From NCBI GenBank assembly GCA_002373875.1, contig DFKQ01000062.1, positions 1 through 15,793 on the forward strand: a DNA stretch of 15,793 nucleotides, given 5' to 3'. Below, piece after piece: positions 1 through 7,974 of the stretch. The stretch comes from Lachnospiraceae bacterium UBA3641. GTDB taxonomy: Bacteria > Bacillota > Clostridia > Lachnospirales > Lachnospiraceae. The position numbers were made by a program, and so were the translations under genes. Every line of letters starts with the position of its first letter. The stretch's first letter is position 1. The notes under the pieces were generated by a model. The model was given only the letters and a program-made list of their open reading frames with translations. It was not told the DNA's origin and searched no databases.

Positions 1-48
1 CAAACGGTTTTCAAGACCGCCTCGTTATGACCACTTCGATACCTCTCC
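1..48 (-). tRNA. tRNA-Ser(UGA), 5' part only
   Basis: The reverse complement of this stretch folds as the 5' part of a tRNA. It shows an acceptor strand GGAGAGG starting at 48, a D-arm closed by TCG/CGA, and a five-pair anticodon stem GCGGT/ACCGT. The seven-base loop CTTGAAA carries anticodon TGA, which reads the serine codon UCA. The long variable arm expected of tRNA-Ser, the T-arm and the 3' end would lie left of the window. A sigma-A type promoter sits at a suitable distance upstream. Identification is from the visible anticodon and helix pairing; the 3' half cannot be checked here. Confidence 0.85.
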
Positions 49-112
49 AGATATCTTTAATGCTGCAAAAGCACAATTATACGCCGACCCGTTTCTCGTC
101 AGCGCATTTAGT

Positions 113-141
113 ATATTAACAAAGTCGGATTGGCTTGTCAA
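113..141 (-). promoter_or_regulatory. Promoter of the tRNA-Ser gene
   Basis: On the minus strand a perfect -35 box TTGACA (136-141) is followed after 17 bases by TAATAT (113-118). An A/T-rich stretch upstream (about 144-165) could serve as an UP element, as is usual for stable-RNA promoters. Transcription would begin near 106 and give a leader of about 58 nt before the tRNA 5' end at 48. Confidence 0.7.
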
Positions 142-255
142 TGACTTTTTAATTAAAAAACAATGCTATTTGAATATTTTACAGTTTCCCATAGGAAGAA
201 AACCTTAAAAAACTCCAGGCCACACTTCCCACAGCAGGATATAATCCTAATATGT

Positions 256-322
256 GGAGACAGGGGATCGTCCCCTGTCTCCTTTTCAGCATTGCAATTG
301 AAGGGAGTTATCTTATCCCTTC
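256..322 (-). terminator. Tandem stem-loops after the surface-protein gene, including a REP-like palindrome
   Basis: Two inverted repeats follow the stop codon of the large minus-strand gene. The first, 300-322, pairs GAAGGGA with TCCCTTC around a nine-base loop and begins five bases after the stop. The second, 256-282, is a perfect 12-base-pair palindrome, GGAGACAGGGGA and its complement around a three-base loop. A short T-run flanks it on the plus-strand side only. They probably mark the transcript end, but the minus-strand side lacks a clear U-tract, so intrinsic termination is unproven. The 256-282 arms reappear in degenerate form at 6396-6422, which suggests a repeated element. Apart from these hairpins and the tRNA promoter, I see no gene between 49 and 326. 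Confidence 0.45.
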
Positions 323-326
323 GATC

Positions 327-3300
327 TTACTTACCCTTCACCAAAAATTTGGCATCGAATTTTTTCAGACTTGTTCCTGCGATCGTCGCTTTAAGTTTTA
401 CATTATAGTTCTTGCCGTCACTTAAGTTCTCTACCGTAGCAAGTCCCGGCTTTCCGGTATTGTCTACACTGACCTTAGGCTTGTTCTTATTGTATGGATC
501 AAGTGTAAGCTGGCTTCCGGAGAAGGTATAATATTTCTTCGTCTCAACATTACCGTTTTTATTATACACACTGTAGGTATATACCGCTTCGATCGAGCTT
601 GTTCCCCGGGCTGCTTCCACGCCCTTGAAGTCGACTACCGTACCCGAAGCGGTAAACTTGCCTTCCACAACAGGAATTGTAAGTTTGTCTGATATCAGAG
701 TATCATCACCGACTTTTATCTCAAAATCTTTTATTACTATATTTCCTTTTTTCAGGTATTGTACAGGCCCATCAAACAATTCCTCATCTTTAATTATCCG
801 GATAAATCCGTCTGAAACGACAGCCGTGAGCTTCTCTTTCGCCAGCTTATTCATTGTGGCTTCTGTAAGTTCCACAGTACCGGCCGCATTTGTAAGTTTG
901 GGAGTTACATATACCACTGTATCATCAGCAATAGAATCAAGCTTACCGTTCACCTTGTAACTCACTTTGGGTGTTTTGTCCGTCACCGTCAGTAAAAACT
1001 TACCCGACTTTTTTGCCTTAACGGGAGCGTCATTCGATGTACTTATGATATATTCATACCTACCCGGAGCTACCTTGCCCTCTATAAAGATTCCAAAATT
1101 ACCGTCCTGGATATATGTAGAGATTCCCTCAACGCCCACGCCCGTTCCGCTAACAGAAAAGTCTTCTCTTTCAAGGACCATAGAATCCAGGGTAAGTGTC
1201 GTCCGGTAGTACTGGCCGATTTCGTTTCCTATTGTAGCCGAATTTTTGCCCAGTTTTATAGCGGGATACTTTTTCGACCCGGCAAGTTGTATTTTGAATT
1301 TTACAAACACATACGCACCGTCCACCCAGTTATTACTTGTAATACGTAGTCCACCCTTCTTATACTCTTTTCCGTTTTTGATGCTGATCTTCCAATCCGA
1401 ACTCTCGGTTGAAACATCAGTATCCTTTACTGCTATGTTTGAATCACTGTTTTCAACGTAGATAGCATCGATATCATAAGAGTCCAGAGTTCCGTTCTTA
1501 TCGCCTGTCTTGAAGGTTGCGTTGAAATTGCCCGCACCATCGGCAAATATGGTTCCCGACGTAGAGGTCAGCACCGGCTTTGGAAGAGAGGCATTTACCT
1601 TTAAGGTGATTTTCGCAGACTTATTCTCGAACTTACCTTTTTTCAGCGTAAATATGATATTACATTTTTTCTTGGCGATATCCTTAACCTTGGATATCTG
1701 CTTATACTCATTCTTAAGGGTTATCCTGACCTTGGTATAACCGTTGCCTGAGATTGTTTCATAATTAAAGAACTCGCTATCACCGGTCACTTCATCGGGA
1801 TCGACTGAGCCACCGGTGAAATAAACCGTTGTATATGCCCTGTTGTCCCAAAGGTCAAAGGTGGGTTCTACCTGATAAGCCTTGAATTTATCGGCTGAGA
1901 TGTCAACAACACCTGCTTCGGTAGCCGGAGTTGCCTCACCGTCATGTCCGTCTGCCTTGGTGAGATATATCGTGGTCTTAGCCTGTACCGTCTTTGTTTC
2001 TCCAGTGATGTCGCCTTCACATGTCACTTCAAAGGTAAGTTCAACCTTATTATCAGAGAGTCCGGTCTGTTGCAATGCATTAAGGCTTAATACCCCGTCT
2101 TTATATGCGATCGGCTGTATTGCATTGCCGGTAGCACTCTTAAGCACAATGTTGGTCGTCTTATAGAACTTCCCGGGGAACAGGGCTGTAACTTCAAAAG
2201 TCTTACCATACACTGCATACCTGGATGAGAGCTCCATTTCCGGCCTGTCATCGACTATATAAAGAGGTTCCGACCATCTCTCATATTCCGCTTTATTTCC
2301 GGATGTTGTATAAAACTGTACCACACCGGCCTGTATTGGATTGATCACTCCGCTGTTAGCGCTTATGGTCGCTGTCTTTTTGTTGTTTGACCAGAATTTG
2401 GCTCCTTCGTAGGGCTTTAATACAGCAGCACCTTCAGTATTGTAATAAATAAAGTACTTACCGTCTTTACCTTTTTTCACGCCATTACCAAACTCAAGCA
2501 TCTTTTCTTTTGTGGTAACCGTGATCGTCAGCTCTTCTGTACATACAACTCCGTTGGATGCCTCATAGACAGCAGGTATTGTTATCTTTGAGCTGCCTTT
2601 CGTAGTTCCGGCCGTTACAGTGTATACGGTTGATGTTGATCCTCTCTTTCCCGCTGTTACTCCTTTAACAACATCTTTGTCGGCTATCACGGCTTCCGAT
2701 AAGGTAATCTTTGAACCCATGGTTTCCGGATATGCGATCTCAAACTGCATATTACTCTCGACCGGCATTTCCATACTGCTTATCGAATTGCCCGAAAGAT
2801 CATTTACGCTTAAGCTTCCGCCTTCTTCCCTAACGGTTATGGTGACTTTGGCTGACTTAAGGTCTTTTGTGGCCGAGATAACTGCCGTGTCGCCGTCCTT
2901 AGCCGTATCAGGTATTGAAACGGCACCGGTTGCAGGGTTTACAAGCACTGCCGTAGGCTTCGATGATGCCCATACGACATTACCGCTTATGATCTCGCTT
3001 CCCTTCTTAAGTGCAAGGACAGCTGTCTGGCTGTATTTCTCTTTACCGTTTATCACTACCTTGTAAATGTTTGCTGTCTTGTTTGTTCCCGTTCCTTCAA
3101 TGGCAAGGTCGCTGCCCTCTGCATTAACGATCTCATAATCGCTTTTCAGGGTTTTCACCGGCTCTGTATGCTCCGACCAGTCCGAGGGAATATAAAGAAC
3201 ACCGTCACCGGCTATACCGTTCAGTAATTTATTACCTGAAACCTGCCTTAAGGCAAGATTATAAATTGTATTTTCCGATAAGCCCCTTAATGTGTAGGAG

Positions 3301-4334
3301 CCGTCGCTTTCTGCCTCAACCGGTCCTGCAAGCATCTGCGTTTTGTATTCCGAGTCGAATCCGGCAACCTCATAGATTTGACCGGCAACCGCATTTTCGA
3401 TCTTACCGCTTATCGAATCACTTGTAATATCGGAATCGGATACAGTAGCGATTTTTTCGGAATTATTAAGTTTAAGGTTTTTAAATGTCAATGTCCTTAT
3501 GGCGAGGGCCTTGTTTCCCGTACCAAAAACAATTGCGGATTTTCCCTCTCCGACTGCATACAGATCATCACCTTCCTCAAAGATCCGGTTACCATCGTCA
3601 CCGACGAGAATTGCCGTTCCGAGAACACTTACACCGGGAAACTCCGTAACCGCTACACTTATCTGACCGGGATATCCCTTTTCCGGTACCGTGGCTTCCA
3701 ATCCCTTAAGTGCCTTCTCCTCGGAAATAAGATAGGTTCCCGTAGTCATATTTCCTTCAGGGTTAAAGTACTCATAGCCAAATTCCCCTTTGCCAAGCGC
3801 AAGGATCCCCTCTCCGGGCTTTATGGAACTTGCGGGCTCCGACTGGGTGATCCCAAACTCTGCAGCTCCTGCAAGCTCATTCGCCGACAGCAGCAGAGGT
3901 ACCCGGGCTCCATCTTCATATACTATATTGACACTGAGATCTTCCATAACTGCCTTGATCATAAGGCCTTTTTCTTTATTCTCCTCATTGGCCTTGATCG
4001 TAATGGTCCTGGTAGTACTGTCATATGTGTAGTCATTTTTATAAGCCTTCTGATTGGTACTTAATGACAGTACTTCAAATTTAGGATGCAGGACCAGCCC
4101 GTCTTTATTCGGTGCAAAACCCGTCACTTCCGATCCTGTATTGTCGACAGTATCATCGATCAGTTCCGCCTCCTGATCGGCCACGAGAACATTCCCTTCC
4201 TGTTCCCCAACAAGAATGGTGTCATCCGTCGTGATCAGCTCGGTTTCATTCGCCAAAACAGGTGTACTCATGGTAATAAATACCATTGCCGCCGCCAGCA
4301 GGATGGAAAGCCTACGCTTAAGTTCCTTCTTCAT
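327..4334 (-). CDS. Large secreted protein with bacterial Ig-like domains
   Basis: This gene encodes about 1335 residues. A typical Sec signal peptide (lysine/arginine-rich start, hydrophobic core, probable cleavage after PVLA near residue 28) predicts export. The body is rich in beta-strand, Thr, Ser, Gly and Lys. It contains stretches resembling bacterial Ig-like (BIG_2) domains near residues 438-501 (W-A-S-S-K-P, then G-A-V-S-I) and 638-693 (W-S-N-N-K-K-T-A-T-I). No LPXTG motif, S-layer homology repeats, C-terminal membrane helix or enzymatic motif is evident, so anchoring and ligand are unknown. I prefer the ATG at 4334, which has GAGG nine bases upstream; an in-frame ATG at 4355 has no SD and lies only about 13 bases from the predicted transcription start. 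The gene has its own promoter and appears monocistronic. The call of secreted Ig-like protein is firm; the function is not known. Confidence 0.8.
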   Translation of the reverse strand: MKKELKRRLSILLAAAMVFITMSTPVLANETELITTDDTILVGEQEGNVLVADQEAELIDDTVDNTGSEVTGFAPNKDGLVLHPKFEVLSLSTNQKAYKNDYTYDSTTRTITIKANEENKEKGLMIKAVMEDLSVNIVYEDGARVPLLLSANELAGAAEFGITQSEPASSIKPGEGILALGKGEFGYEYFNPEGNMTTGTYLISEEKALKGLEATVPEKGYPGQISVAVTEFPGVSVLGTAILVGDDGNRIFEEGDDLYAVGEGKSAIVFGTGNKALAIRTLTFKNLKLNNSEKIATVSDSDITSDSISGKIENAVAGQIYEVAGFDSEYKTQMLAGPVEAESDGSYTLRGLSENTIYNLALRQVSGNKLLNGIAGDGVLYIPSDWSEHTEPVKTLKSDYEIVNAEGSDLAIEGTGTNKTANIYKVVINGKEKYSQTAVLALKKGSEIISGNVVWASSKPTAVLVNPATGAVSIPDTAKDGDTAVISATKDLKSAKVTITVREEGGSLSVNDLSGNSISSMEMPVESNMQFEIAYPETMGSKITLSEAVIADKDVVKGVTAGKRGSTSTVYTVTAGTTKGSSKITIPAVYEASNGVVCTEELTITVTTKEKMLEFGNGVKKGKDGKYFIYYNTEGAAVLKPYEGAKFWSNNKKTATISANSGVINPIQAGVVQFYTTSGNKAEYERWSEPLYIVDDRPEMELSSRYAVYGKTFEVTALFPGKFYKTTNIVLKSATGNAIQPIAYKDGVLSLNALQQTGLSDNKVELTFEVTCEGDITGETKTVQAKTTIYLTKADGHDGEATPATEAGVVDISADKFKAYQVEPTFDLWDNRAYTTVYFTGGSVDPDEVTGDSEFFNYETISGNGYTKVRITLKNEYKQISKVKDIAKKKCNIIFTLKKGKFENKSAKITLKVNASLPKPVLTSTSGTIFADGAGNFNATFKTGDKNGTLDSYDIDAIYVENSDSNIAVKDTDVSTESSDWKISIKNGKEYKKGGLRITSNNWVDGAYVFVKFKIQLAGSKKYPAIKLGKNSATIGNEIGQYYRTTLTLDSMVLEREDFSVSGTGVGVEGISTYIQDGNFGIFIEGKVAPGRYEYIISTSNDAPVKAKKSGKFLLTVTDKTPKVSYKVNGKLDSIADDTVVYVTPKLTNAAGTVELTEATMNKLAKEKLTAVVSDGFIRIIKDEELFDGPVQYLKKGNIVIKDFEIKVGDDTLISDKLTIPVVEGKFTASGTVVDFKGVEAARGTSSIEAVYTYSVYNKNGNVETKKYYTFSGSQLTLDPYNKNKPKVSVDNTGKPGLATVENLSDGKNYNVKLKATIAGTSLKKFDAKFLVKGK

Positions 4335-4374
4335 CTTCTTCAACCTCACTTTCATATAGCTTAATTATTGTATA

Positions 4375-4402
4375 ATTATATGACTTTATCTCTTTTATTC
4401 AA
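4375..4402 (-). promoter_or_regulatory. Promoter of the large secreted-protein gene
   Basis: On the minus strand, TTGAAT (4397-4402) is followed after 16 bases by a consensus TATAAT (4375-4380). Transcription would start near 4368, giving a leader of about 34 nt to the preferred start at 4334. Confidence 0.55.
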
Positions 4403-4408
4403 CACCGC

Positions 4409-4501
4409 GGGACACGGGGAGGTTCTTTTGTCTTCATCAGTCACCTTACAGTAACAGCTGTCTGCGCTTCGATCCGTACTGTGCAAAAGTCCCCCGGTCT
4501 T
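4409..4501. repeat. Long imperfect inverted repeat (REP/REPIN-like) between ispD and the surface-protein gene
   Basis: The intergenic stretch folds back on itself in nested segments. GAC (4411-4413) pairs with GTC (4497-4499), GGGGA (4416-4420) with TCCCC (4490-4494), CTTTTG (4425-4430) with CAAAAG (4484-4489), and CAGTA (4449-4453) with TACTG (4477-4481). A palindromic ACAGCTGT lies inside. The outer arms resemble, from memory, GGGGACGGTTCTTTTGTCTC-type palindromes scattered in clostridial genomes, here degenerate. It lies just after the ispD stop codon, so it may end the tsa-ispD transcript. There is no clear U-tract, and the repeat-family assignment is inference. Confidence 0.5.
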
Positions 4502-4527
4502 TTAGGATCGGAACACTCCTTCAGCTT

Positions 4528-5343
4528 CTACTTCGAAACAAATGCTTCTGCTATGAGCATATCCTCGGGGGTTGTGATCTTTATATTGCGATACGAGCCT
4601 TCGGATACATGCACCGGCAGGCTGCCGAAATGCTCCATGACCATGGCATCGTCTGTTATCATAACGCCTGACTTATCTTTATCATGAGGCCCTGCTGACT
4701 CTGATTTTTTATACTCGTCCATCTTCTCATAGGCTTCAAGAATCGGCTCATATGCAAACACCTGCGGGGTCTGCATGAGCCACACGGCCCTTCTGTCGGG
4801 TGTATCTATTGTGATACCTTCACTGTCTACGATCTTCACCGTATCCTTGGATGGTACGGCCACGATCGCAGTTCCGTATTTCTTAACCGTCTCATAAGCC
4901 CTTTTAAGTATCTCATTGTCTATAAAGGGCCTGGCTCCGTCATGGATGAAGACATAGCCGCTTATCCCTGCGGGTATTGCGGCATCAGAGAAATCCGTCA
5001 GGATATCTTCATATGTGCCATAAGAACCGTCCCCGTGGCACAGTCCGTCACCGCCCGCTGCCCTAAGGCCGCACAATACAGAATCATACCTCTCGGCCCC
5101 GCCTTCAACGATCCCCACAACCTTGGTCAGGCCGTACTTTTCCACTATCTCTTCTCTTATATAGTCATGGTCTTCCCCGGAAGCCACGATTATGATCTCA
5201 TCAATAAACGAGTCCTGGAAGGCCTTCAGGCAATAATAAAGGACAGGCCTGCCATGCAGATCAAGATACTGCTTGGCCCTGTCCGTACCCATTCTCTTAC
5301 CCTTCCCGGCCGACAACACAATCGCCGTACATTTCATATTCAT
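4528..5343 (-). CDS. ispD: 2-C-methyl-D-erythritol 4-phosphate cytidylyltransferase
   Basis: IspD couples CTP to 2-C-methyl-D-erythritol 4-phosphate, the third step of the MEP route to isoprenoid precursors in the cytoplasm. The 271-residue product shows the family's nucleotide-binding start (LSAGKGKRMG, residues 10-19, with R17), K24 in AKQYL, the GGAERYDSV segment at 81-89, HDGARPF with D135, QTPQVF at 191-196, TDD at 230-232 and K255 in NIKITTPEDM. It is longer than the roughly 230-residue norm because of two insertions, about residues 96-128 and 212-226. The start at 5343 is chosen because GAGG lies eight bases upstream, inside the last codons of tsaD; the ATG two codons later is too far from it. 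Five bases separate it from tsaD, so it is the last gene of that operon. Confidence 0.95.
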   Translation of the reverse strand: MNMKCTAIVLSAGKGKRMGTDRAKQYLDLHGRPVLYYCLKAFQDSFIDEIIIVASGEDHDYIREEIVEKYGLTKVVGIVEGGAERYDSVLCGLRAAGGDGLCHGDGSYGTYEDILTDFSDAAIPAGISGYVFIHDGARPFIDNEILKRAYETVKKYGTAIVAVPSKDTVKIVDSEGITIDTPDRRAVWLMQTPQVFAYEPILEAYEKMDEYKKSESAGPHDKDKSGVMITDDAMVMEHFGSLPVHVSEGSYRNIKITTPEDMLIAEAFVSK

Positions 5344-5348
5344 TATGC

Positions 5349-6374
5349 TTACCTCTGTCCCAGCTTCAGGTTGGGTATCGCGTTCAAGCTTAGATCCGCA
5401 AAATTACCCTTAATATACTCATAATATCCGGCAACCCCGATCATTGCCGCATTGTCCGTGCAGAAAACGGGTGAAGGGCAGTAAAGCTTAATCCCTTCCC
5501 GCTCACAGGCTTCCTTCATCGATGCCCTGAGGGCTGAATTGGACGCAACCCCTCCCGCAAGGGCGAACTTCTTATAACTGCCCGCCTTAAGGGCATTTAT
5601 CGAGTGCTCCGTCAGCACATCGGTCACGGCCTTTTGGAAGGATGCCGCAACATCGGGAACATTTATCTCCCGCCCGGCCATCTTCTCGGAATTAAGGTAA
5701 TTGAGGACTGCTGACTTAAGCCCGCTGAAGGAAAAGTCGTACTCACCGTCTCTTACTTTAGCTCGAGGAAAGTCAATCGCCTCGGGATTCCCTTCCTTCG
5801 CCACTTTATCTATCTTGGGTCCGCCCGGGTAACCAAGTCCTATCGCCCTTGCCACCTTGTCAAATGCCTCGCCGGCCGCGTCATCCCTGGTCCGGCCAAG
5901 TATCTCGTAGACTCCGTAATCCATAACATTCACAAGATGGGTATGACCTCCGGATACGACCAGTGAGATGAAGGGAGGCTCTAAATCCTTATTCTCTATA
6001 TAATTGGCGCATATATGACCCTCGATATGATGGACACCGATAAGGGGAATGCCTGTTGCGAAGCTTATGGCCTTGGCCTCGGCAACTCCCACCAGAAGGG
6101 CACCCACAAGCCCCGGCCCGTAGGTCACCGCAATGGCATCCATATCGGCAAGCTTCATATCAGCCTCCGTAAGGGCCTGTGTTATTACCTGATTTATCCT
6201 CTCGATATGTTTTCTCGAAGCTATCTCGGGAACCACTCCCCCGTACAGGGTATGAATGTCTATCTGCGAAGATATGACATTTGATATAACCTTCCGTCCG
6301 TTGCGTACGACCGCTGCTGCCGTCTCATCGCAGGAGCTTTCTATTGCAAGTATATGTATGTCTTTATTTTCCAT
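5349..6374 (-). CDS. tsaD: tRNA N6-adenosine threonylcarbamoyltransferase TsaD
   Basis: TsaD (Kae1/YgjD/Gcp) transfers the threonylcarbamoyl group to A37 of tRNAs that read ANN codons, acting with TsaB and TsaE after TsaC makes the activated intermediate. The 341-residue protein has the family's normal length. It carries IESSCDETAAAVV at the start, the metal-binding HIEGH (residues 116-120), SGGHTHL at 141-147, the ALAGGVASN nucleotide-binding loop near 271-279 and the metal-ligand Asp in CTDNAAM (D307). The start at 6374 fits the family, but no good SD precedes it. Its upstream gap holds a REP-like hairpin, so translation may depend on that local context. It shares the minus-strand operon with tsaE, tsaB and ispD. 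TsaC is not in the window. Confidence 0.97.
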   Translation of the reverse strand: MENKDIHILAIESSCDETAAAVVRNGRKVISNVISSQIDIHTLYGGVVPEIASRKHIERINQVITQALTEADMKLADMDAIAVTYGPGLVGALLVGVAEAKAISFATGIPLIGVHHIEGHICANYIENKDLEPPFISLVVSGGHTHLVNVMDYGVYEILGRTRDDAAGEAFDKVARAIGLGYPGGPKIDKVAKEGNPEAIDFPRAKVRDGEYDFSFSGLKSAVLNYLNSEKMAGREINVPDVAASFQKAVTDVLTEHSINALKAGSYKKFALAGGVASNSALRASMKEACEREGIKLYCPSPVFCTDNAAMIGVAGYYEYIKGNFADLSLNAIPNLKLGQR

Positions 6375-6395
6375 AGATTACCATGCTCTCATAAA

Positions 6396-6422
6396 GGAGA
6401 CAGAATACCATCCCCTGTCTCT
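6396..6422. repeat. Degenerate REP-like palindrome at the 3' end of the DUF6715-like gene
   Basis: GAGACAG (6397-6403) pairs with CTGTCTC (6415-6421) around an 11-base loop. The element shares GGAGACAG on the left and TCCCCTGTCTC on the right with the perfect palindrome at 256-282. It overlaps the stop codon of the upstream gene (6421-6423) and fills most of the gap before tsaD. It may be a decayed repeat insertion or a local mRNA structure. Confidence 0.5.
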
Positions 6423-7008
6423 ATTCTTCCCTATCCTTGTCATACACCCGCCACCCGAATATCTTCCAATGGCCGCGATCATCCTTGCGAAGGAGGAATT
6501 CCTCCTGGGTCGCAATCATTCTGGTCCCTTCCCTTATGGTGAAGACACACATGGCCTTGGCCCAGTCGGCATTTTCATACCTGTAGTAATCGATGTCCGC
6601 CGCGCTGGAGACCGAGTAGCTGGATATGTTTCTGTCATTACTCTTGAATATATCTATCGACGTCTTAAGGTCATTTAAGTACCGCTCATCATCCTGCTGG
6701 GCCCTGAGCTCGTCATCCAGAAGGCTGCGTGACTTTAACGCCATCTGATCCAGCTGTTCCGGCGTGTATGTTTCCGAGTAGAAACAGCGGGTGATCTCAC
6801 TGTAGTACTTAAGGACCTCCTTGGGTGTCCCGGGGTAATTGTTCTCAAGATTTCTTGACAGGACCTCCTCTACTGCGCTCAGCATCTCGGGCGTGGCTTC
6901 ACTGGGCCTGTTGCGCAATGCGATTATGGCAAAGCCGCCCACAACTATCGCTGCCAGTATAAACAGGATCACTATTCTTTTGGCTGAGTCATTGCCCTTT
7001 CTAGCCAT
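6421..7008 (-). CDS. Single-pass membrane protein, DUF6715-like, unknown function
   Basis: The 195-residue product has a basic N-terminus followed by one hydrophobic helix (about residues 11-30), which predicts a membrane anchor with an external or periplasm-like domain. The remainder is charged. It ends in a pattern resembling NTF2-like folds, with strands around EEFLLRKDD, HWKIFGW and RVYDKD. From memory it matches the Lachnospiraceae family DUF6715, including the NYPGTPKEV, YYSEI and CFYSE segments; this should be checked by profile search. The start at 7008 overlaps the end of the RNase Z gene by 8 bases, which suggests translational coupling, since the SD (AGGAGG) is about 15 bases away. 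Its stop codon lies within the repeat at 6396-6422. No function is known to me. Confidence 0.85.
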   Translation of the reverse strand: MARKGNDSAKRIVILFILAAIVVGGFAIIALRNRPSEATPEMLSAVEEVLSRNLENNYPGTPKEVLKYYSEITRCFYSETYTPEQLDQMALKSRSLLDDELRAQQDDERYLNDLKTSIDIFKSNDRNISSYSVSSAADIDYYRYENADWAKAMCVFTIREGTRMIATQEEFLLRKDDRGHWKIFGWRVYDKDREE

Positions 7009-7930
7009 TATAATTTAATGGTTCCTCCTCAAACTTCAAAGTCACGCTTCTTCCATCCTTGGCCACCTGCGTGTTCTCAAATATCTTCCTTACTGCTCCC
7101 TCGTAGTTCTTCGGATATGACAGTGAAGGACTGTAATGTGTAAGCCACAGCTCCCTAACCTCCGCCTGTCTGGCCATCCTTGCAGCTTCATAAAAGGTCA
7201 TATGCTTATGATCCTTGGCCTTATCCTCCATATCCGGCTCCCCATACATTCCCTCACATATAAAGAGATCCGACTCCTTCGCATTCGAAACTATAAGGTC
7301 TGTGGGCCTTGAGTCCGTACAGTAGGTGAGCTTTATCCCCTTCCTGTCCGGCCCGAGCACCATATCAGGTGTGAAGATCCTGCCCTCGTATTCAATGGTC
7401 TCGCCCTTCTGGAGGGGATTCCAGAACTTAAGAGGTATGTCGGCCGCCCTGGCTGCATCTACCGAGAATTTACCAACCCGGTCTATGTAAATACTGTAGC
7501 CGTAGCAGGTCACATTATGGTTGGCCCGGAAGGCCTTAAGCCTGTAGCCCTCCATCTGTATTTCTTCTTCCTGTTCCGACAGTTCCCTGAAGTTTATGTC
7601 AAAGGGAAGCTCCGGAGCTATCACCCTGAGGGAATTGACCACCCTGGTCAAGCCCTTCGGGCCTATCATGAGCAGGGGCTCCGTCCTGTCGGAATTGCCC
7701 ATTGACAGGAGCATTCCCGGAAGTCCGCTTATATGGTCGGCATGATAATGAGTGAAACACATCACATCGATCGGGTTAGGGCTTAAGCCCGCTTCCTTCA
7801 TTGCGATCTGTGTTCCCTCACCGCAATCTATAAGTATTGAACTGCCGTTATACCGCATCATGAGCGCGGTCAGCCAGCGATATGGCAGGGGCATCATGCC
7901 GCCCGTGCCAAGTAAACATACGTCGAGCAT
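7001..7930 (-). CDS. rnz: Ribonuclease Z (tRNA 3'-processing endonuclease)
   Basis: This is a metallo-beta-lactamase-fold nuclease of 309 residues, the usual length of short bacterial RNase Z, which cuts the 3' trailer from tRNA precursors lacking an encoded CCA. It shows LGTGG near the start, LIDCGEGTQ at 33-41, the two-metal signature HYHADH (residues 61-66), H138, D206 in CTDSRPTD, H243 in HKHMTF and H265 in LTHYSP. These match the ligand and catalytic positions known in the Bacillus enzyme. The usual RN after the first glycine loop reads RW here, so it is a somewhat divergent member. Another beta-lactamase-fold hydrolase is possible but less likely. AAGGA six bases before the ATG supports the start. 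It sits between rimI (44-base gap) and the DUF6715-like gene (8-base overlap). Confidence 0.88.
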   Translation of the reverse strand: MLDVCLLGTGGMMPLPYRWLTALMMRYNGSSILIDCGEGTQIAMKEAGLSPNPIDVMCFTHYHADHISGLPGMLLSMGNSDRTEPLLMIGPKGLTRVVNSLRVIAPELPFDINFRELSEQEEEIQMEGYRLKAFRANHNVTCYGYSIYIDRVGKFSVDAARAADIPLKFWNPLQKGETIEYEGRIFTPDMVLGPDRKGIKLTYCTDSRPTDLIVSNAKESDLFICEGMYGEPDMEDKAKDHKHMTFYEAARMARQAEVRELWLTHYSPSLSYPKNYEGAVRKIFENTQVAKDGRSVTLKFEEEPLNYNG

Positions 7931-7974
7931 ATCTTATCCTTTATAATAATGATTCAAGGGTCAAAACTATACTT

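Noticed and set aside
163..408. An 81-codon plus-strand frame crossing the left intergenic region
   Set aside because: It runs through the palindrome and into the antisense of the surface-protein gene, with no SD or recognisable domain.
3378..4064. A 228-codon plus-strand frame opposite the surface-protein gene
   Set aside because: It lies wholly antisense to a clear coding gene, has an unconvincing Cys/Ile/Tyr-rich composition and shows no motif.
7001..7930. Generic metallo-beta-lactamase or arylsulfatase instead of RNase Z
   Set aside because: Length, HYHADH, the Asp in CTDSRPTD, HKHMTF and LTHYSP fit RNase Z best, although the RW in place of RN near the start leaves some doubt.
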